From: G020344215 sp039586575
GTDB lineage: Bacteria; Gemmatimonadota; Gemmatimonadetes; Palauibacterales; KS3-K002
DNA length: 64,000 nucleotides
Assembly: GCA_039586575.1 (NCBI GenBank)
Contig: JBDHKD010000013.1
Coordinates: 36,915 to 100,914 of the forward strand
Direction: 5' to 3'
Made by a program: the position numbers and the translations under genes
Notes under the pieces: generated by a model
Databases searched by the model: none
Seen by the model: the letters and a program-made list of their open reading frames with translations, nothing else
Told to the model about the DNA's origin: nothing
Shown: positions 1-8,202 of the stretch, in pieces
Position numbering within the stretch: position 1 is the first letter of the stretch
How the letters are laid out: every line of letters begins with the position of its first letter

Positions 1-481
1 GTACGATCTGCGAGTGACAGCTTGTACAGCGAAGCCGCTTGCCGCGCCGCAGCTCGCCCAAGTGATGGCTGTGGTCGAAGCGGACCCCTTCGTATGTGAC
101 CTCGCCCTCGAGTTCGCGCTCGGTGTGGCAACCGGAGCGCAAACAGGCTGCGTCTTCGATTTCGGCCCACGGCTTCATCCCGTAAGCGCCGGTAACATAC
201 TTGACCACCTGGTTGGCCGCCTGGATCTTGCCCATCGCCTCGGCCTTGATACCAGGAGCGTAATGACACTGAATGCACTTGACGGTGTTGTGGGACGAGC
301 TTGCCCAGGAATCGTAGTAGGGCTTCATGATGTGGCAGTTGTCACAGAAGCTCGGCTGAGCGCTGTACTCGATGAAGCCAACAGTCGCAATCGCCATCAG
401 GATAACAGCCAGGATCCCGATCTGTATCGTGATCTTTAGAGGGCGCGAGAAGCGACTCAAGGAGGGCAACAGCCGCGGCAT
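1..481 (-). CDS. NapC/NirT-family membrane-anchored multihaem cytochrome c (partial, C-terminus off the window)
   Basis: Reading leftwards from an ATG two bases after the stop of the nine-haem cytochrome gene, the frame is open to the window edge (about 160 residues). Residues 19-38 form a membrane anchor. Haem motifs follow: CDNCH, CIQCH, a wider C-x4-CH motif (CLRSGCH) and CTSCH. The short N-terminal anchor followed at once by a haem site is the NapC/NirT/CymA pattern; such proteins pass electrons from menaquinol to periplasmic partners. An AGGAGC ribosome site lies just upstream. It is the last visible gene of the cytochrome operon 3460-1. The C-terminus, and possibly further haems, are not seen. 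Confidence 0.85.
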   Translation of the reverse strand, partial: MPRLLPSLSRFSRPLKITIQIGILAVILMAIATVGFIEYSAQPSFCDNCHIMKPYYDSWASSSHNTVKCIQCHYAPGIKAEAMGKIQAANQVVKYVTGAYGMKPWAEIEDAACLRSGCHTERELEGEVTYEGVRFDHSHHLGELRRGKRLRCTSCHSQIV

Positions 482-483
482 GC

Positions 484-1746
484 CTATCCAGCTCCTTTCT
501 TCAGACTGTTCAGCTTGAACCAGGCCAAAACGATGGCGGACAGTGCCAAGAACCAGACGGGGATGAGGATGAGTTTGTGTTCCCAGCGGTGCTCCGCCGC
601 AACTTCATCGGCAGCGCGTATGTCCGTCGAAATAGACGTCACTTGCCGGGTCAGGTCCTCGAGCAACACGAGATCGAGGTTGTGCTGGACTTGGGCGAGC
701 TGCCGATACGTCGTGTAAGCGGTCTCGTGGCGGAACAGGATGTCCCCCGTGCGGTGTCCGGCGCGCGCCAGTTGGTCGATCGCAGCCCGGGCGCTTTCCA
801 GCTCGCGCGCTGCTCGAGTCACTCCCTCCTCGATCTCCTCGCCGAGCATAGCCTGTGGGCTATCGGCATCATGACAGACCGTGCACGTGGCACCGATCTG
901 TTCAGGTCGTACACGTTCGGTGCCGTGGTTCGAGTGGCAAGACGTGCAACCCAGCAGGGTCCCCGCGAGTGCTGTCTTGCCGTGCGGGCCTTCGTAGAAT
1001 GCGCGGCGCACGAGCACGTGGCACTGACCACAAACGTCGGCGATCTGCACCACCTGCGGCGGCAGGGCGGCATGCGACCCATGGCAGTCCACGCAGGTGG
1101 GCGCCGCGAAGTTCTGCCGCTCGAATAGCGCTTCGCCGTGAGCGCTCGCCCTGTGTTCCCGTACCTGGTCGGTCGGCAGGCCGTAGCGGCTCATCAGCGC
1201 CTGATCCTCGTGGCACCTCGCGCAGGTCATCACGATGTTGGTGGGGTAGACGTTGCTGCGCGCGTCGTTGGGCGGCAGGATCGTATGCGAGTTGTGGCAG
1301 TCGGAGCACGTCGGCGCGTTGGTGTCCCCCTGTTCCAGCAGCAGATGGCCGTGCCGGCTCGTGCGGAACTCGGCAAGTTGCCCGACGTGCAGCCCGTACT
1401 GGCGCATGCGGTCCGGGTCCTCGTGGCAGGATGCGCAAAGTTCCACGGTCTGGAACTTGTCGGGTGTGCCGATGTAGTCGGCGCCGCTGTGGGCGGGCCC
1501 GCGCTCGAAAGCCGTAGGGTCACCGCCGTGACAGTCGTGGCAGCGTATGCCACGCTCCGAGTGGGTGCCGAGCAAGAACGCTCGTCGCTTCTCGGTGTGA
1601 CAGACCACGCAGCTGTACTCGGGATCGATGAGGATCTCCCGCTGCTGCGCGAGTGCGTCGGCGAACGGCGTAGGCTGCGCCCCTAACTCGGCGCCTGCCG
1701 GGGCTAGAAAGACGGCGACCATCAGGAGTACCATGCTTCTGGTCAC
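484..1746 (-). CDS. Nine-haem periplasmic cytochrome c with C-terminal membrane anchor
   Basis: The 420-residue product has an N-terminal signal peptide (residues 1-23, ending AGAELGAQP) and nine CxxCH motifs between about residues 46 and 290 (CVVCH, CHDCH, CASCH, CSDCH, CARCH, CVDCH, CGQCH, CTSCH, CTVCH). A helical stretch and one membrane segment (about 392-412) follow, with a lysine-rich tail, so the haem domain should be held on the periplasmic face. The GTG start overlaps the stop of the cytochrome b gene (TAGTG) behind a GAGGAGC ribosome site; a second start, ATG at 1734, is possible. It probably receives electrons from the cytochrome b next door, or delivers them to it. Confidence 0.85.
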   Translation of the reverse strand: MTRSMVLLMVAVFLAPAGAELGAQPTPFADALAQQREILIDPEYSCVVCHTEKRRAFLLGTHSERGIRCHDCHGGDPTAFERGPAHSGADYIGTPDKFQTVELCASCHEDPDRMRQYGLHVGQLAEFRTSRHGHLLLEQGDTNAPTCSDCHNSHTILPPNDARSNVYPTNIVMTCARCHEDQALMSRYGLPTDQVREHRASAHGEALFERQNFAAPTCVDCHGSHAALPPQVVQIADVCGQCHVLVRRAFYEGPHGKTALAGTLLGCTSCHSNHGTERVRPEQIGATCTVCHDADSPQAMLGEEIEEGVTRAARELESARAAIDQLARAGHRTGDILFRHETAYTTYRQLAQVQHNLDLVLLEDLTRQVTSISTDIRAADEVAAEHRWEHKLILIPVWFLALSAIVLAWFKLNSLKKGAG

Positions 1747-3014
1747 TAGTTTTGCTCCTCTTCGCGGGTTGCCGCCGACGCATCCGATGAGAATTGGGGG
1801 CTCGCACGTTCTCCTGGAGCAGGCTGCGGTACGACCTGCTCAGCCGCTTCTCCCGAGCGTAGCTCGGCGCCCGACTGAACTGACGTGACTTGATGTCCCA
1901 CCAACCACAAGATCAAGTAGCCCCCGAAGAATAGCAGGCCAATCGCCACGGCCAGCGGTCGGCGTCGCAGCCGCTGCTCGGGCTTGCGGTCGACCAGTGG
2001 TAGCAGGATCAGCGTGAAGCCCAGCAGTGTGAAGAGACTGAATCCCCATACGCCCAAGTAGCGGATTAGTCCCAGCGAGACATCGACCACAACCCACGAA
2101 GAAACGATCTCTGTCGGCAGCTCGAAGGGGTCGGCGGGATCGCCGACGGGGCGGGGGAACAGCGCCGCGGCGCTGAAGGTAACCGCCAGCACGACGACGC
2201 CCACGATGAACGTTCGCAGCAAGTGGTTTGGGAAGAACGGGATCCCCGCATCTTCCGCCAACCGAGCGCCCGGAGGCGGTGCGATTCTGTGCTTGCGGAC
2301 GAGCATGAAATGGAAGATGAGCAACGCGAAGGCGGCCCAGGGAAGCACGATCACGTGCAGGGCAAAGAAGCGGCCAAGTGTGGCGCCCGAAACGATCACG
2401 TCACCGCGAAGCACATCGGCAAAGAGGCCGAGGAGAGGAGCCTTCGAGATAGTGTCCAGCACCTCCGTGACCGTCCAGTAGGACCACTGATCCCAAGGGA
2501 GCAGATAGCCCGTGCCGCCAAAGCACAATACCACGAGAAGCAGTAGAATGCCGACCAACCAGTTCGATTCACGCGGCGGTTTGTAAGCCGCGGCGAAGAA
2601 GACGCGCGCCATATGGGCGAGCAAGGCGATGACGATGAAATTCGCCGACCAGACGTGAAGATCACGCACGAGCCATCCCAGCGGGACTTCTGAAACGATG
2701 TACTGAATGCTGGGGTACGCCTCCTGTGGGGATGGCCGATAGTAGAAGGAAAGCAGTACACCGGTGACGACAAGCACGACGAACAACAGGTAGGTGATCC
2801 CGCCGAACGCATGACGCCAGCTGACATAGGACGGCAGGCGATATCGCAACATCTTGCGGAAGGCTTGGTCGATCGGCAGCTTACGATCGATCGGTCCGTA
2901 GAGAAGCCCAAGAAAGCGAGCGACGGCGAGCACGCCTGGATCGGTGCTCGCTTTCAGATCAGCCCACAGCTGAGCCAACCACCTGATCCGCGGCTGCTTC
3001 TCCGAGTCGTTCAT
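1746..3014 (-). CDS. Cytochrome b (b6/subunit IV-type fusion) lacking the PEWY motif
   Basis: A 422-residue polytopic protein with both halves of a quinol-oxidising cytochrome b. The N-terminal half has the two haem-ligand pairs with family spacing: His120/His134 (14 apart) and His220/His235 (15 apart). The C-terminal half resembles subunit IV, with the PADPFELP stretch at 294-300. Where PEWY should follow, positions 305-308 read SSWV. PEWY carries the glutamate used in bifurcated quinol oxidation, so normal bc1/b6f chemistry is doubtful. The start at 3014 was chosen because it forms an ATGA overlap with the upstream Rieske-like gene and begins a sensible N-terminus. The partners are the Rieske-like protein and the multihaem cytochromes. 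Confidence 0.85.
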   Translation of the reverse strand: MNDSEKQPRIRWLAQLWADLKASTDPGVLAVARFLGLLYGPIDRKLPIDQAFRKMLRYRLPSYVSWRHAFGGITYLLFVVLVVTGVLLSFYYRPSPQEAYPSIQYIVSEVPLGWLVRDLHVWSANFIVIALLAHMARVFFAAAYKPPRESNWLVGILLLLVVLCFGGTGYLLPWDQWSYWTVTEVLDTISKAPLLGLFADVLRGDVIVSGATLGRFFALHVIVLPWAAFALLIFHFMLVRKHRIAPPPGARLAEDAGIPFFPNHLLRTFIVGVVVLAVTFSAAALFPRPVGDPADPFELPTEIVSSWVVVDVSLGLIRYLGVWGFSLFTLLGFTLILLPLVDRKPEQRLRRRPLAVAIGLLFFGGYLILWLVGHQVTSVQSGAELRSGEAAEQVVPQPAPGERASPQFSSDASAATREEEQN

Positions 3015-3460
3015 CGCGTAGCCTCGGAAACGTAGATGACGCCATCCCTGATTGACACGGCGTAATGAACGAGCGCCTGTGTAGACAAACCCGCCACGAC
3101 GTCTCCCTTCAGGTCGTAGACTTGATAGCTGCAGGGGGAATACACGCGCAACGCGTCCGAGTCCCAGCGCAACGTGCAACCATCGGCCGGCGATGTGCCT
3201 TGCAGGGCGAAGTAACGCAGAGAATCAGGCCGGACGATGAGGATGGTCCGATCGCCCCAGTTGCGCAAACGGCTCGAGCCCACGGGGAAATTGGCCTCGT
3301 CGGTCACTCGAACCACCGGCTGCAGTTCGGGCATCTCGAGGTGCTCCGCTGGCATCGCGTAGAGCCCGATGCCAATCGCCACGCCCGTGATCATCAGGAG
3401 AATGACTCCGGCCAGCAGGAGCTCATCGAACCCGAATCTGGTGAGGTGATCCTTGTCCAT
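3011..3460 (-). CDS. Rieske-fold membrane protein without iron-sulfur ligands
   Basis: A 149-residue protein with one N-terminal membrane helix (about 14-35), as in Rieske subunits of bc complexes. The C-terminal domain has a Rieske-like order, including the final glycine-rich strand ending DGVIYVS. At box 1 (normally C-x-H-x-x-C) residues 90-95 are SPADGC. At box 2 (normally C-x-C-H) residues 108-111 are SPCS. All four cluster ligands are therefore gone, while the two disulfide cysteines, Cys95 and Cys110, remain. It overlaps the cytochrome b gene by ATGA. The start at 3460 directly precedes the helix but has only a weak ribosome site. The assignment rests on fold pattern and gene order, not a database hit. 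Confidence 0.7.
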   Translation of the reverse strand: MDKDHLTRFGFDELLLAGVILLMITGVAIGIGLYAMPAEHLEMPELQPVVRVTDEANFPVGSSRLRNWGDRTILIVRPDSLRYFALQGTSPADGCTLRWDSDALRVYSPCSYQVYDLKGDVVAGLSTQALVHYAVSIRDGVIYVSEATR

Positions 3461-3705
3461 GGCCACCGTCGGCGAAAGTGCGGCAGAGTAAGTAGCTTCT
3501 TGTCGCCCGGCTGTGATGACAGGTTGCGAAGAAACTAGCGAGCGCTTCGCCAGGCCGCCAGCGGCCGCGGATGCATGGCGCGCGCGGCTGCTCCAACCTC
3601 CTGGCGGGTGCTGATGGATCGTGATTTCCCGGAGGTACGGAATATGCGCCGCGCCGTGGGTGCCAAGGGTCACGAGTGAGGTAACGGCTGAACAGGGAAT
3701 GGCTC

Positions 3706-4008
3706 ATGAAGGATGAATCAGCGACGAGGGCGTTTGCCGACGTTCGCCTGGGGCGACGCCAAGAGGCAGCCAACCGCTTAAAGACCGTAGAGGGGCAGCT
3801 CCGCGCCGTCCGCAAGATGGTGATGGAGAGCGAGGACTGTCTGGGCATCGCTACGCAGGCAGCGGCGGCCTTGGAGGGTCTGCGCGGCGCGATGAGGATC
3901 GTGCTCAGGGATTACATGGATGACTGCCTGGCGGAAGAGATGCTGCGCGGCAATCGCGAGGGAGCATTCGATGAGTTCGTAGGAATCTTGGATCGTTTCA
4001 TCCGCTAG
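3706..4008 (+). CDS. CsoR/RcnR-family (DUF156) transcriptional regulator with Tyr in place of the metal-site His
   Basis: A 100-residue all-helical regulator with the family signature RLKTVEGQLRAVRKMV. The CsoR copper site is Cys-x24-His-x3-Cys. Here Cys45 and Cys74 are in register but position 70 is Tyr. Family members without the His but with both Cys include CstR, which senses persulfides, so thiol or sulfur sensing is more likely than Cu(I). It is divergent from the cytochrome operon (start 3460) and upstream of the tetrahaem cytochrome, so either could be its target. No operator could be identified. Confidence 0.85.
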   Translation: MKDESATRAFADVRLGRRQEAANRLKTVEGQLRAVRKMVMESEDCLGIATQAAAALEGLRGAMRIVLRDYMDDCLAEEMLRGNREGAFDEFVGILDRFIR

Positions 4009-4249
4009 CACAACGGGCGCGTCAAAGCTGGCAGTCAAGGTGCGCGGCGCAAGCGCCCACGTTCCGTTCCAACCCTGGGCACCTCAGGTCGATCTAAACA
4101 AATGAAGGCCCGTCGCTTGCCCCCTCCCTCTTGCCTGCTACGCTTCTCTTGCCTAAGGTCTAGGCGGAGGGCAGTGGTCAGGTCATTAACGTCGCGCCCG
4201 AACCGTTCCCGAAAGTGGGCGTGGCCCTGATCAGAAAGGGAGCTGAGAG
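4009..4249 (+). other. Intergenic region upstream of the tetrahaem cytochrome gene
   Basis: Non-coding stretch of 241 bases. A pyrimidine-rich tract lies at about 4118-4155 and an AGGGAG ribosome site at about 4236-4242 before the ATG at 4250. No convincing -35/-10 pair or operator was seen. Confidence 0.4.
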
Positions 4250-4651
4250 ATGAACCATCGACGTTCGATCGCAGTATCGGTATTTCTGCTGGCCGGGCTC
4301 GTCGCCTTTGCCTGGCAGCAGGAGGGCTGGAAGACCCCGCCGGTGGTCTCGCACGCGCTGGAGGGTCGTGACAACTGCATGATGTGCCACAAGGCGGGCG
4401 CGATGGAGCCGGTGCCCGATGCGCCGGCGGATCATGCGGACCGTCCCAACGAGATCTGCCTGATGTGCCACGCGGCGGATGCGGCGGTGCAGACGACGGC
4501 GCCCATGCCGGTCTCGCACGCCCTGGAGGGCCGTGACAACTGCATGATGTGCCATAAGGCGGGCGCGATGGAGCCGGTGCCGGATGCACCGGCGGACCAC
4601 GAGGGCCGAGACAACCAGTACTGCACGCTCTGCCACGTACCGGCCGCGTAG
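4250..4651 (+). CDS. Small periplasmic tetrahaem cytochrome c with an internal 30-residue duplication
   Basis: A 133-residue protein with an N-terminal signal or anchor (residues 5-22) and four haem motifs: CMMCH, CLMCH, CMMCH, CTLCH. The first and third haems sit in near-identical 30-residue units beginning VSHALEGRDN and ending DAPADH; only the linkers differ. The protein therefore looks like a duplicated two-haem module. An AGGGAG ribosome site precedes the ATG. It is followed by a strong hairpin and is probably a single-gene transcript. As a small soluble or anchored carrier it could link the inner-membrane quinol-linked cytochromes to other acceptors; no specific partner is shown by the sequence. 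Confidence 0.85.
   Translation: MNHRRSIAVSVFLLAGLVAFAWQQEGWKTPPVVSHALEGRDNCMMCHKAGAMEPVPDAPADHADRPNEICLMCHAADAAVQTTAPMPVSHALEGRDNCMMCHKAGAMEPVPDAPADHEGRDNQYCTLCHVPAA
4346..4600 (+). repeat. Direct repeat within the tetrahaem cytochrome gene (2 x 90 bp)
   Basis: Copies at 4346-4435 and 4511-4600 encode identical 30-residue units; at DNA level they differ at only a few third-codon positions. The spacer is 75 bp, in frame. The high DNA identity points to a recent duplication or ongoing gene conversion. Confidence 0.9.
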
Positions 4652-4662
4652 TCGCAAGCGAT

Positions 4663-4701
4663 ACGGCGGGCGCGCCGCCCTGGCGGTGGCGCGCCCGTCG
4701 T
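4663..4701 (+). terminator. Probable terminator hairpin after the tetrahaem cytochrome gene
   Basis: Arms of 17 bases around a short loop, built on GGGCGCGCC/GGCGCGCCC with two G-T pairs, starting 11 bases after the stop codon. Only three T follow, so it may act as a weak intrinsic terminator or as a transcript-end stabiliser. Confidence 0.65.
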
Positions 4702-4743
4702 TTGCGCACTCGCCGAGTCCCAAACCGCCCTAAAGTTCTGTCG

Positions 4744-4752
4744 CAAAATGCC
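4744..4752 (+). promoter_or_regulatory. Intergenic motif CARAATGCC (site 1), upstream of hypA
   Basis: CAAAATGCC lies 150 bases before the hypA start, pointing towards it. It is one of four copies in the window; all four are intergenic and all point at the next gene. The function is unknown and the site is proposed only from recurrence. Confidence 0.35.
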
Positions 4753-4902
4753 CCGGCCCGTGGCCCGCGGTACCTGCCGTGCGCCCTGCCGGTTGGCGGC
4801 TTCGCCGGCCAGATCCATTATTGTGCAAGAGATGGTGCCCGAGTGGCGAGGGCAGCGCTGCGGCCCGCAGTTTGCCATCACGAGTCTCTGCTGGGGGTGA
4901 CG

Positions 4903-5241
4903 ATGCACGAGATGTCGCTGGCGCTGGAGATTCGCTCGATCTGCGAGCGGGAGCTGGCCAAGCTGCCGGAGACGAGGATTACGGCGGTGGGCGTGCAAGT
5001 GGGTGCCTTCTCGGGCGTGGAGGTGGACAGCCTGCAGTTCTGTCTGGAAATCGTGATGTCGGAAGGGTTCGACGGCGTACGCTGCGAGATCGAGCGCGAG
5101 CCGGGCCGGGCCGTCTGCCTGAACTGCGACCGCGAGTTCCGGGTCGAGCGGGCACCGTTCGAGTGCCCGTCGTGCGGGGCGTTGGCGCGGGGTGTGTCGG
5201 GCGGTGGCGGTCTACAGCTCAGTTACATGGAAGTGGAGTGA
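4903..5241 (+). CDS. hypA: HypA, [NiFe]-hydrogenase nickel-insertion protein
   Basis: A 112-residue protein beginning MHEMSLA; His2 is the conserved nickel ligand. The C-terminal zinc loop has two CxxC pairs (CLNCD, CPSCG). HypA works with HypB to load nickel into the hydrogenase large subunit. This start gives the canonical N-terminus and has a GGGGGTG ribosome site; in-frame codons further upstream do not belong to the family. It is the first gene of hypABF; hypB starts four bases after the stop. Confidence 0.95.
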   Translation: MHEMSLALEIRSICERELAKLPETRITAVGVQVGAFSGVEVDSLQFCLEIVMSEGFDGVRCEIEREPGRAVCLNCDREFRVERAPFECPSCGALARGVSGGGGLQLSYMEVE

Positions 5242-5245
5242 GAGC

Positions 5246-5917
5246 ATGGGCGCCGAGCGAGTCGAAGTCAAAGAGAAGGTGCTGAGCGCCAACGACCAGA
5301 TTGCCGCCGAGTTGCGCAGGCACCTGACGGCGCACAAGGTGTTCGCAATCAACCTCATCTCGTCGCCGGGCTCGGGGAAGACGACGCTGCTGGAGCGTAC
5401 GGTGGATCTGTTGAAGCCGTCACTGCGTCTCGGTGTGGTGGCGGGAGACGTGCAGACTCGCAATGACGCGGAGCGCCTGGAGCGGCATGGGATCCCGGTC
5501 CAGGCGATCGAGACCGGTGGTGGCTGTCATCTCAACGCGCGCCAGGTCGAGGGTGTTCTCGAGTCGTTAGATCTCGCCCAGACAGACCTCTTGTTCATCG
5601 AGAACGTCGGCAACCTGGTTTGCCCCTCGTCTTTCGATCTCGGCGAGTCGTTGAAGGTCGTGTTGATGAGCGTCACGGAGGGCGAGGACAAGCCGCTCAA
5701 GTATCCGGCGGCCTTCAGACGGGCGAGCGTGCTGGTGCTGACGAAGGTCGATCTCGTGCCGCACCTGCAGTTCAGTATGCAGCTGGCTGTCGACAACGCG
5801 TTGTCAATTAATCCGGACCTCGTGGTTTTCTCCACCTCGTCCTTCAGCGGCGAGGGATTGGAAACTTGGAGCGGTTGGCTTTCGGAGCAGGTGTCGGCAT
5901 GTAAGCGGGACTCCTAG
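5246..5917 (+). CDS. hypB: HypB, GTPase for hydrogenase nickel insertion
   Basis: A 223-residue G3E-family GTPase. The P-loop is SSPGSGKTT near residues 38-46, and the GGGCHLNA metal-site segment and base-recognition LTKVDL are present. The N-terminus has no histidine-rich nickel-storage stretch, so it is the short, non-storing form. It lies between hypA and hypF, with a one-base gap to the hypF start, and acts in the cytoplasm with HypA. Confidence 0.95.
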   Translation: MGAERVEVKEKVLSANDQIAAELRRHLTAHKVFAINLISSPGSGKTTLLERTVDLLKPSLRLGVVAGDVQTRNDAERLERHGIPVQAIETGGGCHLNARQVEGVLESLDLAQTDLLFIENVGNLVCPSSFDLGESLKVVLMSVTEGEDKPLKYPAAFRRASVLVLTKVDLVPHLQFSMQLAVDNALSINPDLVVFSTSSFSGEGLETWSGWLSEQVSACKRDS

Positions 5918-5918
5918 C

Positions 5919-8192
5919 GTGCAAGGGCTCAGCGTCAAGGTACGCGGCATCGTTCAGGGTGTCGGCTTTCGCCCGTTCGTGTTCCAGCTGGCGGAGCGTC
6001 ACGGACTCGTCGGCTGGGTGCGCAATACGAGCCGACAGGTCGAGATCGAAGTCGCTGGCAGCGAGGAAGCGCTTGGCAACTTCTTGCGCGAGTTGCGCGA
6101 GCGTGCGCCACCGCTGGCCTGCATCGACACCATCGAGACCGAAACACTTCGGCCTGCCGGCCACACGCGTTTCGAGATCCTCGAGAGCCAGCTGGACGAA
6201 GGTTGGCAGTCGATACCGCCGGACACAGCGACGTGCGATGCCTGCCTGGCGGAGACCTTCGATCCAAGCGAACGTCGCCACGGCTACCCGTTCACCAACT
6301 GCACCCACTGCGGTCCCCGCTTCACCATCATAGAAGAGCTGCCGTACGACCGTAACCGCACCACGATGCGCTGCTTCGCGCTGTGCAAGGCCTGCCGCCG
6401 CGAGTACGAGGATCCGCGCGACCGACGGTTCCATGCGCAACCGGTCGCCTGTCCTGCCTGTGGGCCCGCGGTCTGGCTGCAGCGGCCGGACGGCTGCCGG
6501 GTGGATGGCGATCCTATCGAGGTTTGCGCCTCGTTGTTGGCGAGTGGAAGCATCGTCGCCCTTAAAGGGTTGGGCGGCTTCCAGCTGGTCTGTGACGCGA
6601 CGAACGCCGAAGCCGTCGCGCGGCTCAGGTCACGCAAGCGGCGATACGGGAAGCCGTTCGCGTTGATGGTCGCGGACAGCGAGTGGGCGGAGCGGCTGTG
6701 CGAGGTCAGCGCCGCGGAGCGCCAGGCGCTGGAGAGCCGCGGGCGACCGATCGTCTTGCTGAAGCAGCGGCCCGGAACTCCGATCGCTCCGGAGGTCGCC
6801 CCCGGCCTCGATACGCTCGGGCTGATGCTCCCCTACACGCCGCTGCACCACCTGTTGCTACGTCGATTTCGAGGGGCGCTGGTGATGACGAGCGGGAACC
6901 TGAGCGAGGAGCCGATCGCCATAGGCAACCGCGAGGCGCTCGAGCGCCTGGCCGAGATCGCCGATGCGTTTCTTTTCAATAACCGAGACATCTATGCGCG
7001 CTACGACGATTCGGTAGTGCGTGTGCTGGGTGATCACGTGGTCCCGATTCGGCGGGCGCGCAGCTTCGCACCGACGCCGCTCGACCTGCCGTTCAGCGCG
7101 CGACAAGACATCCTGGCCTGTGGTGCGCAGCAGAAGAGCACGTTCTGTCTGGTGAAGGAGTCGAAGGCATTCCTGAGCCAGCACATCGGCGACCTGGAGA
7201 ACCTGGAGACACTGGAGCACTTCCAGAGTTCGTTGGAAACCTTCCGGCGGCTGTTCAGGGTCGATCCGGGGATCATCGCGCACGACATGCACCCGGACTA
7301 CCTGTCGACGCACGTGGCACACGAGTACCCGGCGCCGTCGGCGCTGCGCGTGGTAGTGCAGCACCATCATGCGCATGTGGTGAGCGCGATGGTCGAGCAC
7401 GGCATCAGGGAGCCGGTGATCGGCGTGGCCTATGATGGGACGGGCTACGGTACGGATGGTGAGATCTGGGGCGGCGAGATTCTGGTTGCGGATTGGAGGA
7501 AGTTCGAGCGGGTCGCGCACCTGCGCTACGCGCCGATGCTGGGCGGCGAGGCGGCGATTCGCAAGCCGTACCGGATGGCGGCGGGCTATATCTGGACGCT
7601 GTGCGCGGCGTGCGAGGTTGACTTCGATACGTTCCTGGGCATGGTGCCGTTGGGGGAGCGGATTCTGCTGCGTCGCCAGCTCGACGCGAAGCTCAACACC
7701 CCGCTCACCTCATCCTGCGGGCGTCTGTTCGACGCCGCCGCGGCGCTGTTGGGGATCCGCCGGGAAGCGCTGTACGAAGGCCAGGCTGCGGTGGAGTTGG
7801 AGGCGGTGGCCGACGCGGACGTGGACGAGGTTTATCCGTACGACCTGTTAAGGGACGGCGAGGGCTGGATCATCGATCCGGCGGCGACGCTGAGGGCGTT
7901 GTGGTGCGAGAAGCGGGCAGGGCGACGCGTCTCGACGATTGCTGCGGCGTTTCACAACACCGTAGCCGATTTCACCTGTGCGATCTGCCGGCGGGTGCGG
8001 GAGAAGCGTGGTCTCGAGCGGGTCGCGTTGAGCGGCGGCTGCTTCCAGAACGCGCTCTTGACGCGGCGGACGCAAGCAGGCCTGGAGGGGGCAGGATTCG
8101 AAGTTCTCACCCACCGTTTCGTGCCGCCGAACGACGGCGGCATCTCGCTCGGTCAGGCAGCGGTGGCGTATGCGCTGACGGAAAGGGCGTAG
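5919..8192 (+). CDS. hypF: HypF, carbamoyltransferase for hydrogenase CN-ligand synthesis
   Basis: A 757-residue protein of usual family length. Domains in order are acylphosphatase (GIVQGVGFRPFVFQLA near residue 10), zinc-finger region with four CxxC pairs (about 107-185), YrdC-like domain, and the C-terminal Kae1-like domain with the HHHAH metal motif. HypF makes carbamoyl-AMP from carbamoyl phosphate and passes the group to the HypE C-terminal Cys, which is present in this window. It starts at GTG one base after hypB and ends 10 bases from the convergent hypE stop. Confidence 0.95.
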   Translation: MQGLSVKVRGIVQGVGFRPFVFQLAERHGLVGWVRNTSRQVEIEVAGSEEALGNFLRELRERAPPLACIDTIETETLRPAGHTRFEILESQLDEGWQSIPPDTATCDACLAETFDPSERRHGYPFTNCTHCGPRFTIIEELPYDRNRTTMRCFALCKACRREYEDPRDRRFHAQPVACPACGPAVWLQRPDGCRVDGDPIEVCASLLASGSIVALKGLGGFQLVCDATNAEAVARLRSRKRRYGKPFALMVADSEWAERLCEVSAAERQALESRGRPIVLLKQRPGTPIAPEVAPGLDTLGLMLPYTPLHHLLLRRFRGALVMTSGNLSEEPIAIGNREALERLAEIADAFLFNNRDIYARYDDSVVRVLGDHVVPIRRARSFAPTPLDLPFSARQDILACGAQQKSTFCLVKESKAFLSQHIGDLENLETLEHFQSSLETFRRLFRVDPGIIAHDMHPDYLSTHVAHEYPAPSALRVVVQHHHAHVVSAMVEHGIREPVIGVAYDGTGYGTDGEIWGGEILVADWRKFERVAHLRYAPMLGGEAAIRKPYRMAAGYIWTLCAACEVDFDTFLGMVPLGERILLRRQLDAKLNTPLTSSCGRLFDAAAALLGIRREALYEGQAAVELEAVADADVDEVYPYDLLRDGEGWIIDPAATLRALWCEKRAGRRVSTIAAAFHNTVADFTCAICRRVREKRGLERVALSGGCFQNALLTRRTQAGLEGAGFEVLTHRFVPPNDGGISLGQAAVAYALTERA

Positions 8193-8202
8193 CCGTTATC
8201 CG

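Noticed and set aside
14..439. Open 141-residue plus-strand frame at the window start
   Set aside because: It lies opposite the NapC/NirT-type gene, whose haem motifs and membrane anchor make the minus strand clearly the coding one.
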